64,000 nt of DNA from a virus. Below, piece by piece: positions 8,220 to 15,491 of the stretch. Made by a program: the position numbers and the translations under genes. The notes under the pieces were generated by a model. The model ran no database searches, was not told the origin of the DNA, and was given only the letters and a program-made list of their open reading frames with translations. The stretch's first letter is position 1. Every line of letters starts with the position of its first letter. Location: positions 1 through 64,000 of IMG/VR virus record IMGVR_UViG_3300027823_000001; one strand, written 5' to 3'.

Positions 8220-9578
8220 ATGTCTTCGGCGTTCCCCTTCGATGTGCAGTTTCAGAGATCGATTGCACGGCTCGCCATGCAAGACGAAGGCTTTGCATCG
8301 CGCGCGTTCAAGCACGTAGATGCGTCGTTCTTCACGACGCGTCCGCTCGGGTGGATCTGGACCACGATGCACGCGTACTGGCAGAAGTACATGGTGCGCA
8401 TGACCGAGGTGCCGTTGCGCGACTCGCTTCGCTACGTCGAGCCCGAGAACGTCACTGGTTACTCGAACGAGATCGACGCGACGTGCTCCATCCTCTCGGT
8501 GACCGAGCACGCCTACGTGCGAGAAGCGCTGACCGACTTCTGCAAGCGCAGCATCTTCGCGCAGACGCACAAGAAGGCGCAGGAGCTTTACAACGCAGGC
8601 CAACCCGTCGAGGCCTACGACGAGACGCAGCGCTCGCTTGATCGCATTCGAGAGATCACGTTCGAGGATGAGAACCGATCGTTCTTCTTCGAGGAGATCG
8701 AAGACCGACACCGCGCGCGCATCATCAAGAACGCGACAGGCTTTCAGCGCGTCTTCAGCACAGGTCTCGAACCCATCGACACCGCCACGGATGGGGGCGC
8801 GGTCGAAGGTGAGGTGTGGCTGGTGCAGGGCGTGGCCAAAGCAGGCAAGAGCACCTGGCTCACGCACAACGGCTTCCGTTGCTGCCGCGTGCATCGCGAG
8901 CCTGTTCTGCACATCCAGCTAGAAGGCAAGCGCGAGCAGGTTGAGGCCCGCTACGACGCGCGCTTCTCGGGAGAGTTCTACTCAGAGGTGCGCAAGGGCT
9001 CCATCACTCCGGCCCTCTACCGGGACATGCTTGATGAGTACCGGAGGCTGCGAGGTCTGTTGGTGATCCGCGCCATGACTGACTGGGACGTGACCGCGCT
9101 CGACATCGAGAGCGAGATCAAGACGCTCAAGGCGCGCGGCTTCGTGCCGAAGATGCTGATCTGTGACTACGTGGATCTGCTGCGCTCGCGCAACAAGCGC
9201 GTGGACAGCGAGATGCAACATCAACTCGACGCGACGCGAGATCTGAAGCGGCTGACGATGAACTGGGGTCTCGTCACGCACACGGTCTCGCAAACGCAGA
9301 GGCCCAAGGATGGTGACGACGAACATGAACACGTCATCCGCGCTTCACAGATCGCAGACGCTTACGCGAAGATCCGAGTGGTGGATTTTGTCGGCTCGCT
9401 GAACACAACGAGGCAAGAACGCGAGCAAGGGATCTCTCGCTTCTACGCCGAGATGCATCGCGACAACGCGATGGGGATCTACCTGCGCTTGCAGAACGAC
9501 ATCGCGCGGATGCAGATCGGCGTGAGCGCCGAAGTGATCGAGTTCAAGGAACGGCAAGCGGAGGGGCGGAGGCGATGA
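8220..9578 (+). CDS. DnaB-family replicative helicase
   Basis: This 452-residue protein is a superfamily 4 (RecA-fold) replicative helicase that would unwind DNA at the phage fork. Walker A GVAKAGKST is at about residues 204-212, and Walker B LICDYVDLL has its Asp near residue 316. The C-terminal part (HTVSQTQRP, then RASQIADAYAKIRVVDFV) matches the H3/H4 region of DnaB-like proteins. The N-terminal 190 residues are helical, as in DnaB. GGGAG lies 7 nt before ATG 8220. The primase gene starts 4 nt before its stop, as expected for a coupled primosome pair. Confidence 0.85.
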   Translation: MSSAFPFDVQFQRSIARLAMQDEGFASRAFKHVDASFFTTRPLGWIWTTMHAYWQKYMVRMTEVPLRDSLRYVEPENVTGYSNEIDATCSILSVTEHAYVREALTDFCKRSIFAQTHKKAQELYNAGQPVEAYDETQRSLDRIREITFEDENRSFFFEEIEDRHRARIIKNATGFQRVFSTGLEPIDTATDGGAVEGEVWLVQGVAKAGKSTWLTHNGFRCCRVHREPVLHIQLEGKREQVEARYDARFSGEFYSEVRKGSITPALYRDMLDEYRRLRGLLVIRAMTDWDVTALDIESEIKTLKARGFVPKMLICDYVDLLRSRNKRVDSEMQHQLDATRDLKRLTMNWGLVTHTVSQTQRPKDGDDEHEHVIRASQIADAYAKIRVVDFVGSLNTTRQEREQGISRFYAEMHRDNAMGIYLRLQNDIARMQIGVSAEVIEFKERQAEGRRR

Positions 9579-10600
9579 CTGACACTCTCGCACGCGCCAT
9601 CACCGCGTTCCAGATGGGCCCGTTCGCGCGAGCGGTCGGAGCGCGCAAAGAGTCGCCGAGCGCCTACTCCCACGAGTGGCTCTTCACCTGCCCGCGCTGC
9701 TCTTCGTCGCGTCTGCGCTTCAACGCCGCGAAGCGCGCGGGCGTCTGCTGGGGCTGCCGCCGGGGCTATGACACTTTCGCGCTCGTGCGTGACGTGCTCA
9801 AGATGGATGAACTCGCTGCGGTGCTGTGGTTCACGAGTCGCTACGTGGGCGGCGACTCATCGGCGGAGGCACTCACCTCGGCGCTCGTAGTCATGGCAGC
9901 GCCCAAGCCTGCCGTGCGCCGCCTACCGCAGGTGCAGTGGCCCGAGGGCGCCGAGATCCTCACCTCGCCATGCCTGCCCCACGAACGGGCGTGGGCGTAC
10001 CTCAGCGGGCGCGGAATCGATCTGCACATGGTGCGAGAGTTCGGGCTCGCCTACGGGCGCAGCGGGCGCGTGCGCGAGCGCATCGTGTTCCCGTGCCGAA
10101 TGGACGGCACGCTCGTCTACTGGCAGGCGCGCGCCATCTACGATCCGCCGCCGCTCCTCCAGGGCCACGACCTGCGCGGATGGAAAGAGAGGAACGCCTA
10201 CATCAAGTCGATCAACCCATCGCTGAGCAGCGCGGACGCTCCGCAAGCGCACGAGGTGATCTACAACTACGAGCGGGCAAGAGACGAGCCTCACGTCGTG
10301 ATTTGCGAGGGGCCCATCGACACGATCAAGATCGGCCTGCACGCAGTCGGCTTGCTGGGCAAGGCTGCCGGACCTGTGAAGCTTGAGCGCCTGAAGCGCA
10401 TGCGCGCGAGCCGCTTCACGATCTACCTGGACCACGGGCCTGAGGAGCTAGAGAGCGCGCGTCGCATCGCGAGCGAGCTATCAGCCATGGCGGAGGTGAG
10501 GATCTGCACGAGCCCTCCTGGCTACGACGCGGGCGCCCTGGACCGCGCGACGAACGCAGCCATCGTCGCAGCGGCGATTCCCTGGGTTCCGTGCCTCTGA
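9575..10600 (+). CDS. DNA primase (zinc finger plus TOPRIM)
   Basis: The 341-residue protein has a zinc-binding domain with C39, C42, C58 and C61, and a TOPRIM domain with VICEGPIDTIK (Glu at about 245) and a later DHG motif near 287. It would synthesise RNA primers for lagging-strand replication. It is shorter than bacterial DnaG and lacks a helicase-binding domain, as is common for phage primases. ATGA overlap with the helicase gene indicates translational coupling. The gap after it (10601-10763) is the longest AT-richer stretch nearby. Confidence 0.85.
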   Translation: MTDTLARAITAFQMGPFARAVGARKESPSAYSHEWLFTCPRCSSSRLRFNAAKRAGVCWGCRRGYDTFALVRDVLKMDELAAVLWFTSRYVGGDSSAEALTSALVVMAAPKPAVRRLPQVQWPEGAEILTSPCLPHERAWAYLSGRGIDLHMVREFGLAYGRSGRVRERIVFPCRMDGTLVYWQARAIYDPPPLLQGHDLRGWKERNAYIKSINPSLSSADAPQAHEVIYNYERARDEPHVVICEGPIDTIKIGLHAVGLLGKAAGPVKLERLKRMRASRFTIYLDHGPEELESARRIASELSAMAEVRICTSPPGYDAGALDRATNAAIVAAAIPWVPCL

Positions 10601-10763
10601 ACGAAAAAACGCATCCGAAACTGTAAGCAAAATCAGCTACTTGTCACTTTTTTCCGCGAACTCTGCATGACGAGCTTCGCTTGCACCTACTAGATGCACA
10701 TGGGCGGCAAGAACGCCGCCTACCACTACCTAGCCGGGCAACCCCGGACGATGGAGAGACCCC
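10601..10763. other. AT-richer intergenic gap after the primase
   Basis: This gap contains A/T runs unusual for the window (GAAAAAACG at its start, CACTTTTTTCC near 10637-10647) and a GGCGGC-AAGAAC-GCCGCC hairpin near 10704-10721. A TTGTCA near 10635 has no convincing downstream -10 box. No gene is seen. It could hold a promoter for the accessory island or an origin of replication; neither is proved. Confidence 0.4.
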
Positions 10764-11075
10764 ATGTACAAAGCGCGCACCAACACCACGACCTCGACGA
10801 CCCTGATCACCGGCAACACCTTCCCGGCCAAGGACGCGCTTCGCGCCCTTGGCGGCAGGTGGGACGCCCAGGCGAAGGGCTGGCGCGTGCCTACCGCGGC
10901 TGCGCCCCGCGCCTGGGCGCTAGTCAAGGCTGCGCCCGCCAAGGCTGCGCCCGGCACTGCTCGGGCCTACCGGAGCCGCGGCGTGTGGACTGGCTGCCCC
11001 TGCGGCGCGAGGGAGCTGCCCGGCGGAGGGCTCTCCAGCAACGCGTGCGCGGACTGCCGATACGACGACGAGTGA
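10764..11075 (+). CDS. Small hypothetical protein with a DUF5710-like N-terminus
   Basis: The 103-residue product contains FPAKDALRALGGRWDAQAKG near residues 20-40, a short pattern of the DUF5710 type found in many phage and plasmid proteins. It ends with a CPCG...CADC zinc-ribbon-like pair of cysteines. GGAGAG lies 6 nt before ATG 10764. It is the first gene of the accessory island and is followed by a strong GC hairpin. Function is unknown. Confidence 0.6.
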   Translation: MYKARTNTTTSTTLITGNTFPAKDALRALGGRWDAQAKGWRVPTAAAPRAWALVKAAPAKAAPGTARAYRSRGVWTGCPCGARELPGGGLSSNACADCRYDDE

Positions 11076-11089
11076 TCCTCGGCACCCTC

Positions 11090-11114
11090 CGGCGCCCGAC
11101 ACGATCGGGCGCCG
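11090..11114 (+). other. GC-rich intergenic hairpin
   Basis: CGGCGCCCG (11090-11098) and CGGGCGCCG (11106-11114) form a perfect 9-bp stem with a 7-nt loop. There is no U-tract. The sequence just before it, AGTGATCCTCGGCACC, overlaps the upstream stop codon and recurs after the gene ending at 44215. Confidence 0.55.
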
Positions 11115-11161
11115 CGGGGTGACGATGACCGCCACCGCTACCTACCACCCCAAGGATCACT

Positions 11162-11422
11162 ATGACCACCATGCACGACAAAAACACCACCCAGCCCTTC
11201 GTCGCGTGCCTTGTTTCGCGCGATGGGCCACACGTGCGCGTCCTCTACCGCGGCACCCTCGATCTGGACGCTGCGCTGGCGCTCGTAGGACGACCCGCGC
11301 AGCTGCTGTGCGACGCGCAACACAAGAGCAGTACGCTGCGCGTCGCACGGTTCTTCTCGGTGTCGCCGCCCGATCTGCCCGCCGACGCCATCCGCTCCGC
11401 GCTCGGGCTGGTGGTGTCATGA
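11162..11422 (+). CDS. Small accessory-island protein
   Basis: This 86-residue protein has no recognised domain. ATG 11162 is preceded by AAGGATCACT, a leader closely similar to those before 12545 and 44256; ATG 11171 is an alternative. It ends with the residues ALGLVVS, encoded by a GGTGGTGTCATGA junction that is nearly identical to four other junctions downstream. It overlaps the next gene by ATGA. Confidence 0.55.
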   Translation: MTTMHDKNTTQPFVACLVSRDGPHVRVLYRGTLDLDAALALVGRPAQLLCDAQHKSSTLRVARFFSVSPPDLPADAIRSALGLVVS

Positions 11423-11610
11423 GCAGCACCCTCAAGGACGACTTCGAGTCCTGCACTAGCGCACTGACCATCCGACACGGCTGGGGTCTCGACGGGCCCG
11501 GCCCAGCTCGCTTCGGCTGGTGGGCTGTGCACCCGTGCCGCGTGCGGTGGCTGGGTCGCACCCGTGCCGATGTCGTCGCTCGGATGATGGACGGGACGGT
11601 GGCGTCATGA
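11419..11610 (+). CDS. Accessory-island protein with RHGW/GRTRADVV domain
   Basis: The 63-residue protein is essentially one domain: an LTIRHGWGLDG segment, an RFGWW-like segment and a terminal LGRTRADVVAR. The same domain appears at the C-termini of the proteins at 13054-13446 and 13877-14221, so this is a stand-alone copy. ATG 11419 overlaps the previous stop, and the gene ends in the GTGGCGTCATGA junction. Function is unknown. The pattern indicates duplication and domain shuffling within the phage. Confidence 0.6.
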   Translation: MSSTLKDDFESCTSALTIRHGWGLDGPGPARFGWWAVHPCRVRWLGRTRADVVARMMDGTVAS

Positions 11611-11945
11611 GCACCATCGAAGGCCTGCTTGTCCGCCTCCGGGACGAGGACGACCTCGACGGCTGCGCCGAGGCCATCGACTGGCTAGCGGCACGCGAAG
11701 GCACGCTAGAGCAAGTGTGGGATGACTGCCCACGCGGCAACTGGCTGATGCGGCTGGCCGAGAGACTGCGGCGGCCACGCGGGGCCGCAGCGCACGTGCT
11801 GAGTGTCGCCTGGGACGTGGTCGCGCGCGACCAGCCGGGCTGGATGCAAGACTACACCAGGGCCGACGTGGTGCGTCAGCACATCACGGCTGCGATGATC
11901 GTCGCTGTGCTGGACGCTCACGCGGCCGCGGCGGTGAAGCCATGA
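11607..11945 (+). CDS. Accessory-island paralogue family A, copy 1
   Basis: The 112-residue protein starts with MSTIEGLLVRLRDEDDLDGC and continues AEAIDWLAAREGTLEQ. The first 40 residues are nearly identical to the next gene product and strongly similar to the protein at 44256-44705. All three end with a conserved RQHIT/RRHIT helix. The middle is divergent. It may be a small helical DNA- or protein-binding module, but no family is recognised. It is coupled to its neighbours by ATGA overlaps at both ends. Confidence 0.65.
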   Translation: MSTIEGLLVRLRDEDDLDGCAEAIDWLAAREGTLEQVWDDCPRGNWLMRLAERLRRPRGAAAHVLSVAWDVVARDQPGWMQDYTRADVVRQHITAAMIVAVLDAHAAAAVKP

Positions 11946-12265
11946 GCACCATCGAAGGCCTGCTTGTCCGCCTCCGGGACCCGTACGACCTCGACGGATG
12001 CGCCGAGGCCATCGACTGGCTAGCGGCACGCGAAGGCACGCTTGAACAGGCGTGGGCGGAGTGCGAGCGCGGAGACTGGATGGTATGGCTGGCAGAGGCG
12101 GCCGGTGTCTCCAACGCGATCTACATAGCCGCGGCCGATGCGCTGCCCGAATCCGAGACGCTGCGCGCGCAGCCCGCGGCCGCCATCGCGGTGCGCCAGC
12201 ACATCACAGGCGCGATGATCGTCGCTTTGCTGGACGATCACGCGGCCGAGAGGATCTCGCCTTGA
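11942..12265 (+). CDS. Accessory-island paralogue family A, copy 2
   Basis: The 107-residue protein is a tandem paralogue of the gene before it, sharing the N-terminal 40 residues and the ending VRQHITGAMIVALLDDH. Its stop is CCT TGA C. After a +1 shift at that point the reading frame stays open for 94 codons, to a stop that overlaps the next gene as ATGA. The protein may therefore be extended by frameshifting or be a truncated relic. Function is unknown. Confidence 0.65.
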   Translation: MSTIEGLLVRLRDPYDLDGCAEAIDWLAAREGTLEQAWAECERGDWMVWLAEAAGVSNAIYIAAADALPESETLRAQPAAAIAVRQHITGAMIVALLDDHAAERISP

Positions 12266-12548
12266 CGGCGACCGGGCCATCCGGGTCGCCATCACCGCTG
12301 GGCTCACCTCTGACCGGGCTGCGCAGATCTCCGCACGTGCGGCGCTCGATCTGGCGATCAAGAGCGCACATGCCTACCTCATGGCGCTGACGATCGAGCG
12401 CGATGCGGTTCTTGCGGCGCGCGCCGACGCGGAGGAGCACGGACAGGGAAGTCGCGAGGCGACCCGCCCTGGGTTCGAGTCCCAGGCATCTCAGGCATCT
12501 CACATGCGTTCCACTACTACCCCTACCACCCCAAGAGGATCACCATGA
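12264..12548 (+). pseudogene. Open frame without a start codon; possible +1 frameshift extension or gene relic
   Basis: This frame runs 94 codons from GAC 12264 to a TGA at 12546-12548 and has protein-like, helical composition (for example ALDLAIKSAHAYLMALTIER). Its stop overlaps ATG 12545 as ATGA, the junction used by real genes here. There is no in-frame ATG, GTG or TTG until ATG 12381, which lacks a ribosome-binding site. The upstream gene ends CCT TGA C, a plausible +1 slip site onto CTT. It may be a frameshift product, a 55-residue gene from 12381, or the tail of a gene broken by recombination. Confidence 0.4.
12451..12493 (+). other. tRNA 3'-half-like sequence
   Basis: CTGGG-TTCGAGT-CCCAG (12469-12485) is a perfect T-arm with a consensus T-loop. 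It is followed by GCATCTC and A, as an acceptor strand and discriminator would be. A 5-bp hairpin GTCGC-GAG-GCGAC (12451-12463) lies where an anticodon or variable arm would be, but no 7-nt anticodon loop or D-arm can be drawn. GGCATCTC(A) is repeated directly afterwards. It could be a tRNA relic, a phage attachment core, or chance within coding sequence. Confidence 0.3.
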
Positions 12549-13057
12549 CCACCCCGAAGACCCACTACGCACCTACGTTCTCTGGCCTCGCCTCGTGCGG
12601 CCCCGTAACGCCCTCTACCACCCCACGACGCGATGCCGTAACCTGTGAGCGTTGCCGCCGCACGGCGGCCTACCAGGCGGCCCCCGCATCGCCCCCGGGG
12701 CCGCTCGCCTTCGTCGTTCAGTCAATCTACGATGGTCGTTGGGCCAACGAGCCGGATGGCGCGTGTTCCTCGATGGAGGAGGCTAAGGACGTGATTGACT
12801 CCCTGGTTGAGACGTACGGCTACGAGCGCAACTCGATGCGCGTCACCATCGTTCGGCTCCCGACTGACTCCGTAGGGCATCTATCGATCACGCGCAAGCT
12901 CCGCGTCTCGGTGGTTGGCGCGCTCTCTCACGAGGCCCACGAGGTTGGCGACCACGCGATGGTCGCGATCTGCTCGCGCGCCCTCGATGGCGAGGCGCGC
13001 GCGGTCGAGGAAGTCGCGCGCGTCCTTGCGGCGGCGGCCAACGAGGTGGCGTCATGA
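12545..13057 (+). CDS. Accessory-island protein, CERC zinc motif plus DGxWAxEP domain
   Basis: This 170-residue protein has an N-terminal half with VTCERCRR, a possible half zinc site. A middle domain follows (FVVQSIYDGRWANEPDG, then IDSLVETYGYER). The middle domain is shared with the N-terminus of the protein at 13877-14221. The C-terminal part is helical and ends in the junction-encoded VAS. The start follows GAGGATCACC, a leader shared with 11162 and 44256. Function is unknown. Confidence 0.6.
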   Translation: MTTPKTHYAPTFSGLASCGPVTPSTTPRRDAVTCERCRRTAAYQAAPASPPGPLAFVVQSIYDGRWANEPDGACSSMEEAKDVIDSLVETYGYERNSMRVTIVRLPTDSVGHLSITRKLRVSVVGALSHEAHEVGDHAMVAICSRALDGEARAVEEVARVLAAAANEVAS

Positions 13058-13446
13058 GCTGTATGATCACCGAGTGGACCTCCGCGCCCTCGCCCGAAGT
13101 GCTCGAACGCATTGCGGACTACATCGCGATCGAGGCTCTGTCTGAGGGGCTTTCGATCGAAGGGCTCTCCGGCTATGACATCACGCCGGCGGACATCGAT
13201 TACATCACCACGGAGTACAGTGCGCGGGACGAGTTGGAACTGGCCTGGGTCAACCTCGTTGTTGAAGGGCTCGTACGTACGACGTTCGCGAGGCTGACGG
13301 AGGGGCTCGATCTACGCTACGGCTGGGCGTACGATGGGGGCTGTACGCGGTTCGGCTGGCATTCGCGCACGGCCGGCGGCGAGCGGTTCGTGGGTGCGAC
13401 GCGCGTCGATGTGCTGGTGCGTCTCGTCAAGTCGGTGGCGTCATGA
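13054..13446 (+). CDS. Accessory-island protein with C-terminal RYGW domain
   Basis: The 130-residue product has a distinct N-terminal helical part. Its C-terminal half (LDLRYGWAYDG, RFGW, GATRVDVLVR) is a diverged copy of the domain at 11419-11610. It overlaps the neighbours by ATGA at both ends, and its last codons belong to the repeated GGTGGCGTCATGA junction. No function is recognised. Confidence 0.6.
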   Translation: MSCMITEWTSAPSPEVLERIADYIAIEALSEGLSIEGLSGYDITPADIDYITTEYSARDELELAWVNLVVEGLVRTTFARLTEGLDLRYGWAYDGGCTRFGWHSRTAGGERFVGATRVDVLVRLVKSVAS

Positions 13447-13880
13447 ACATCCAACTCGCCCGCGCCGCGGAGGCGTTCTCGCAGCTTGAGACGGCCGAAG
13501 AATGGTACGCCGCGCTCGGATGGTGTACCGGGTGGTACGAGGCCGACGGGTCGGAGTCGGAGTGCGAGATCACGCACCCCGTCTGCGCCCCCGGGGACCT
13601 CGGGCTGTCCGACGGTGAGATCGCCCAGAACGTCGCGGGTGACGCCTCGGAGGAGGAGCGCGAGGCGATCGGTGAGGCCGTGACCTACGCGCGCCGAGCC
13701 TGGGCCGCGGCGCAGATCATCCGCGCGACCCTGGTAGAGGCGATAGAGCACTACGGTGCGGGGGACATCGCGGGCGCGCGGGCGTCTATCCTCCGCGCCT
13801 CGGCGCAGGAGTTGGAGTGGGGCGACGACCCTAGCACTGCTGCGGTGCGCACCGCGCTCGGGCTGTCGGTGGCGTCATGA
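13443..13880 (+). CDS. Accessory-island acidic helical protein
   Basis: The 145-residue protein is acidic and predicted helical, with several Trp residues in the first third (EEWYAALGWCTGWYE). It ends with ALGLSVAS, nearly the same tail as the protein at 11162-11422 (ALGLVVS). The shared tail and stop junction suggest these ends were copied by recombination. No domain is recognised. Confidence 0.55.
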   Translation: MNIQLARAAEAFSQLETAEEWYAALGWCTGWYEADGSESECEITHPVCAPGDLGLSDGEIAQNVAGDASEEEREAIGEAVTYARRAWAAAQIIRATLVEAIEHYGAGDIAGARASILRASAQELEWGDDPSTAAVRTALGLSVAS

Positions 13881-14221
13881 GCGACATCATCTACGTGATC
13901 CAGTACAGCAGCGACGGCTGCTGGGCGGACGAGCCCGAGGGGCGGTGCGCGACGCACGCCGAGGCGCGGTCCGGCATCGACTCGCTCGTGAGCGTGTGCG
14001 GCTACCGGCGCGACACGCTGCGGATCGTCGAGCGCGCTATCCGCCTGGCGGACGCCTTCAGGGCCTGCACCTCCGGCATGGACCTGCGCCACGGATGGGG
14101 CCTGACCGGCGCCGGTGAGGCTCGCCACGGCTGGTACGCTCTCAGCCCCTGCCGCGAGCGCTACCTCGGTAGGACTCGTGCCGATGTCGTCGCGCGATCG
14201 CCCGTGGTGAAAGAGACCTAG
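13877..14221 (+). CDS. Accessory-island two-domain protein (DGxWAxEP plus RHGW)
   Basis: The 114-residue protein joins both recurrent island domains. Residues 1 to about 50 (IYVIQYSSDGCWADEPEG, IDSLVSVCGYRRD) match the middle of the protein at 12545-13057. Residues from about 55 to the end (LRHGWGLTGAG, LGRTRADVVAR) match the protein at 11419-11610. It is direct evidence of modular exchange. Two tandem hairpins follow its stop. Confidence 0.6.
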   Translation: MSDIIYVIQYSSDGCWADEPEGRCATHAEARSGIDSLVSVCGYRRDTLRIVERAIRLADAFRACTSGMDLRHGWGLTGAGEARHGWYALSPCRERYLGRTRADVVARSPVVKET

Positions 14222-14227
14222 CCCGAA

Positions 14228-14261
14228 ACGCGCGCAAGCGCGTCGCTGCGTATGGCGCAGC
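14228..14261 (+). other. Two tandem hairpins at the end of the accessory island
   Basis: ACGCGC-GCAA-GCGCGT (14228-14243) is a perfect stem with a GNRA tetraloop. GCTGCG-TATGG-CGCAGC (14245-14261) follows one base later. No U-tract is present, so they may stabilise the mRNA 3' end or act in termination with a factor. Confidence 0.5.
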
Positions 14262-14308
14262 CTGACGATGGGCGTCGGTATCACCCCTCACTATCGAATG
14301 GAGACTCA

Positions 14309-14557
14309 ATGAAGACCAAGGATCTGATCGCAGAGCTGCTCAAGCAGAACCAGGACGCGGAGGTGCACTTCGCGTACGACTACGGCGACTATACGCGCAC
14401 TGAAGTTGCGTCGGCCGTGACCAACGTAGTGAACGGCTACGTGGCGCACTCTGCCTACCACGACATGCCAAAGGTTGTTGACGCGACCGAAGGCTCGCAG
14501 TGCGTCGTGGTGCTGCGAGCGACCGAAGGCTCGCAGCGCGTCATGGTGCTGCGATGA
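14309..14557 (+). CDS. Small protein with a 12-residue tandem repeat at its end
   Basis: The 82-residue product has a helical start and a beta-rich remainder. It ends in two copies of a 12-residue unit (ATEGSQCVVVLR and ATEGSQRVMVLR) encoded by a 36-bp direct repeat at 14483-14554. The unit looks like a C-terminal beta-strand copied by slippage. ATG 14309 is preceded by GGAGACTCA. It overlaps the next gene by ATGA. Function is unknown. Confidence 0.6.
   Translation: MKTKDLIAELLKQNQDAEVHFAYDYGDYTRTEVASAVTNVVNGYVAHSAYHDMPKVVDATEGSQCVVVLRATEGSQRVMVLR
14483..14554 (+). repeat. 36-bp tandem direct duplication
   Basis: Two in-frame 36-bp units differ at only two positions. They duplicate the last 12 residues of the small protein and keep the ATGA overlap with the next gene. 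Confidence 0.8.
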
Positions 14558-15024
14558 CGCGCTTCAAGATGTACACAGGACCAAACGTGCGGGCAGTTGC
14601 AGATGCGATCGCGCGTATCCCTGCCACGACCAACCTGCTCGCCGGCACTGACCATGTCTACTACGACTCGCCGCACTCGCTGCGCGAACAAGAGCGCTTG
14701 GCGCACCATGACGGTGCGTCGCGTAGTTGCTGGAACTACATCGAGGGCGCACGCGTGATCGAGAGTCGAGTCCGCCGCGTGGCAGATGCGCTCTACAGTG
14801 CTTGGCTGCCTCTCATGAGAAGAGAGGTCGAAGGCTTCAACGCCCCTGCGTCGATCAGCGAGTGCGCCAACAACAGCGTCATCGACAATGACGACTCGGT
14901 GGAGCTGCTTGCCAGCTTCGCCATCACCGCACGCGCACAGGATGGGCGCTGGCCTGCACTGACCGAACAACAGATCGAGCGCTTCGTGGCCGCGGCTGTC
15001 GAAGCAGAAAGAGAGACGCGATGA
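14554..15024 (+). CDS. Hypothetical protein
   Basis: This 156-residue protein has no recognised domain. It contains several Tyr/Trp residues near the middle (VYYDSPHSL, SCWNYIEGARVIESR) and a helical C-terminus (TEQQIERFVAAAVEAERE). It overlaps both neighbours by ATGA, so it belongs to the same transcript as 14309-15433. Confidence 0.55.
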   Translation: MTRFKMYTGPNVRAVADAIARIPATTNLLAGTDHVYYDSPHSLREQERLAHHDGASRSCWNYIEGARVIESRVRRVADALYSAWLPLMRREVEGFNAPASISECANNSVIDNDDSVELLASFAITARAQDGRWPALTEQQIERFVAAAVEAERETR

Positions 15025-15191
15025 AGAGGTCGTACACACCACTCTTTCCGGTGACGAAAGAGATTCCTGACTACGTACCTCCCGACAGGGAGTGCGCGTA
15101 CATCTGCGGCACGGGTGACCGCTGGCGCTTCATGCTGCTCTGGCAGCATGAGCCTCGTACTCAGTACACAGGCATCGAGGTGGTGCCGTGA
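15021..15191 (+). CDS. Small hypothetical protein, 56 residues
   Basis: The short frame starts at an ATGA overlap and ends in a GTGA overlap with the next gene, so it fits the coupled layout of the region. It contains ECAYICGTGDRWRFMLLWQH, with two cysteines and an aromatic strand. Function is unknown. Confidence 0.5.
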   Translation: MKRSYTPLFPVTKEIPDYVPPDRECAYICGTGDRWRFMLLWQHEPRTQYTGIEVVP

Positions 15192-15433
15192 GTACGAAGC
15201 TGCGCAACCGAGGGTTGCTCACTGAGGCCATCGCAAAGGGCCTGATGTCTCTTCACATCTCGAAACCAAGCGCGCAACTGCGAACACTGCGCGTCACGCT
15301 GTTCGACGCTCACGGTACGTTCATCGCGGATCTCACGCTGGCCGATGCCATTCACGCGACGACGTTCGATGTCTGTCGCAACGAGCGCGCGTCGTGGGCA
15401 CACGCCGCGAGCGCCGAGGTCTACGCAGACTGA
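15188..15433 (+). CDS. Small hypothetical protein, GTG start
   Basis: The 81-residue protein starts at GTG 15188, overlapping the previous TGA. It has a helical N-terminal third and a beta-like segment (LRVTLFDAHGTFIADLTL). No family is recognised. It ends the coupled run that began at 14309; a 48-nt gap with a repeated leader follows. Confidence 0.5.
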   Translation: MSTKLRNRGLLTEAIAKGLMSLHISKPSAQLRTLRVTLFDAHGTFIADLTLADAIHATTFDVCRNERASWAHAASAEVYAD

Positions 15434-15440
15434 TCACCAT

Positions 15441-15491
15441 TCAACCACCAACCCCAAGTACCTAGCTCAGGAGAAGAGACGATGGACATGA
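15441..15491 (+). repeat. Repeated 5' leader, copy 1
   Basis: The 51-nt leader from TCAACCACC through GAGACG and the first codons ATGGACATGA is nearly identical to 16519-16570, differing at a few positions near the ribosome-binding site. Both copies precede long genes with an MDM start. They may share a regulator or arose by recombination. Confidence 0.7.

Noticed and set aside
12052-12390. Frame of 112 codons overlapping the family A paralogue
   Set aside because: Arg/Gly-rich shadow of 11942-12265; the frame at 12264-12548 looks more protein-like.
12381-12500. A complete tRNA gene
   Set aside because: T-arm and acceptor-like strand are present, but no D-arm or 7-nt anticodon loop can be drawn.
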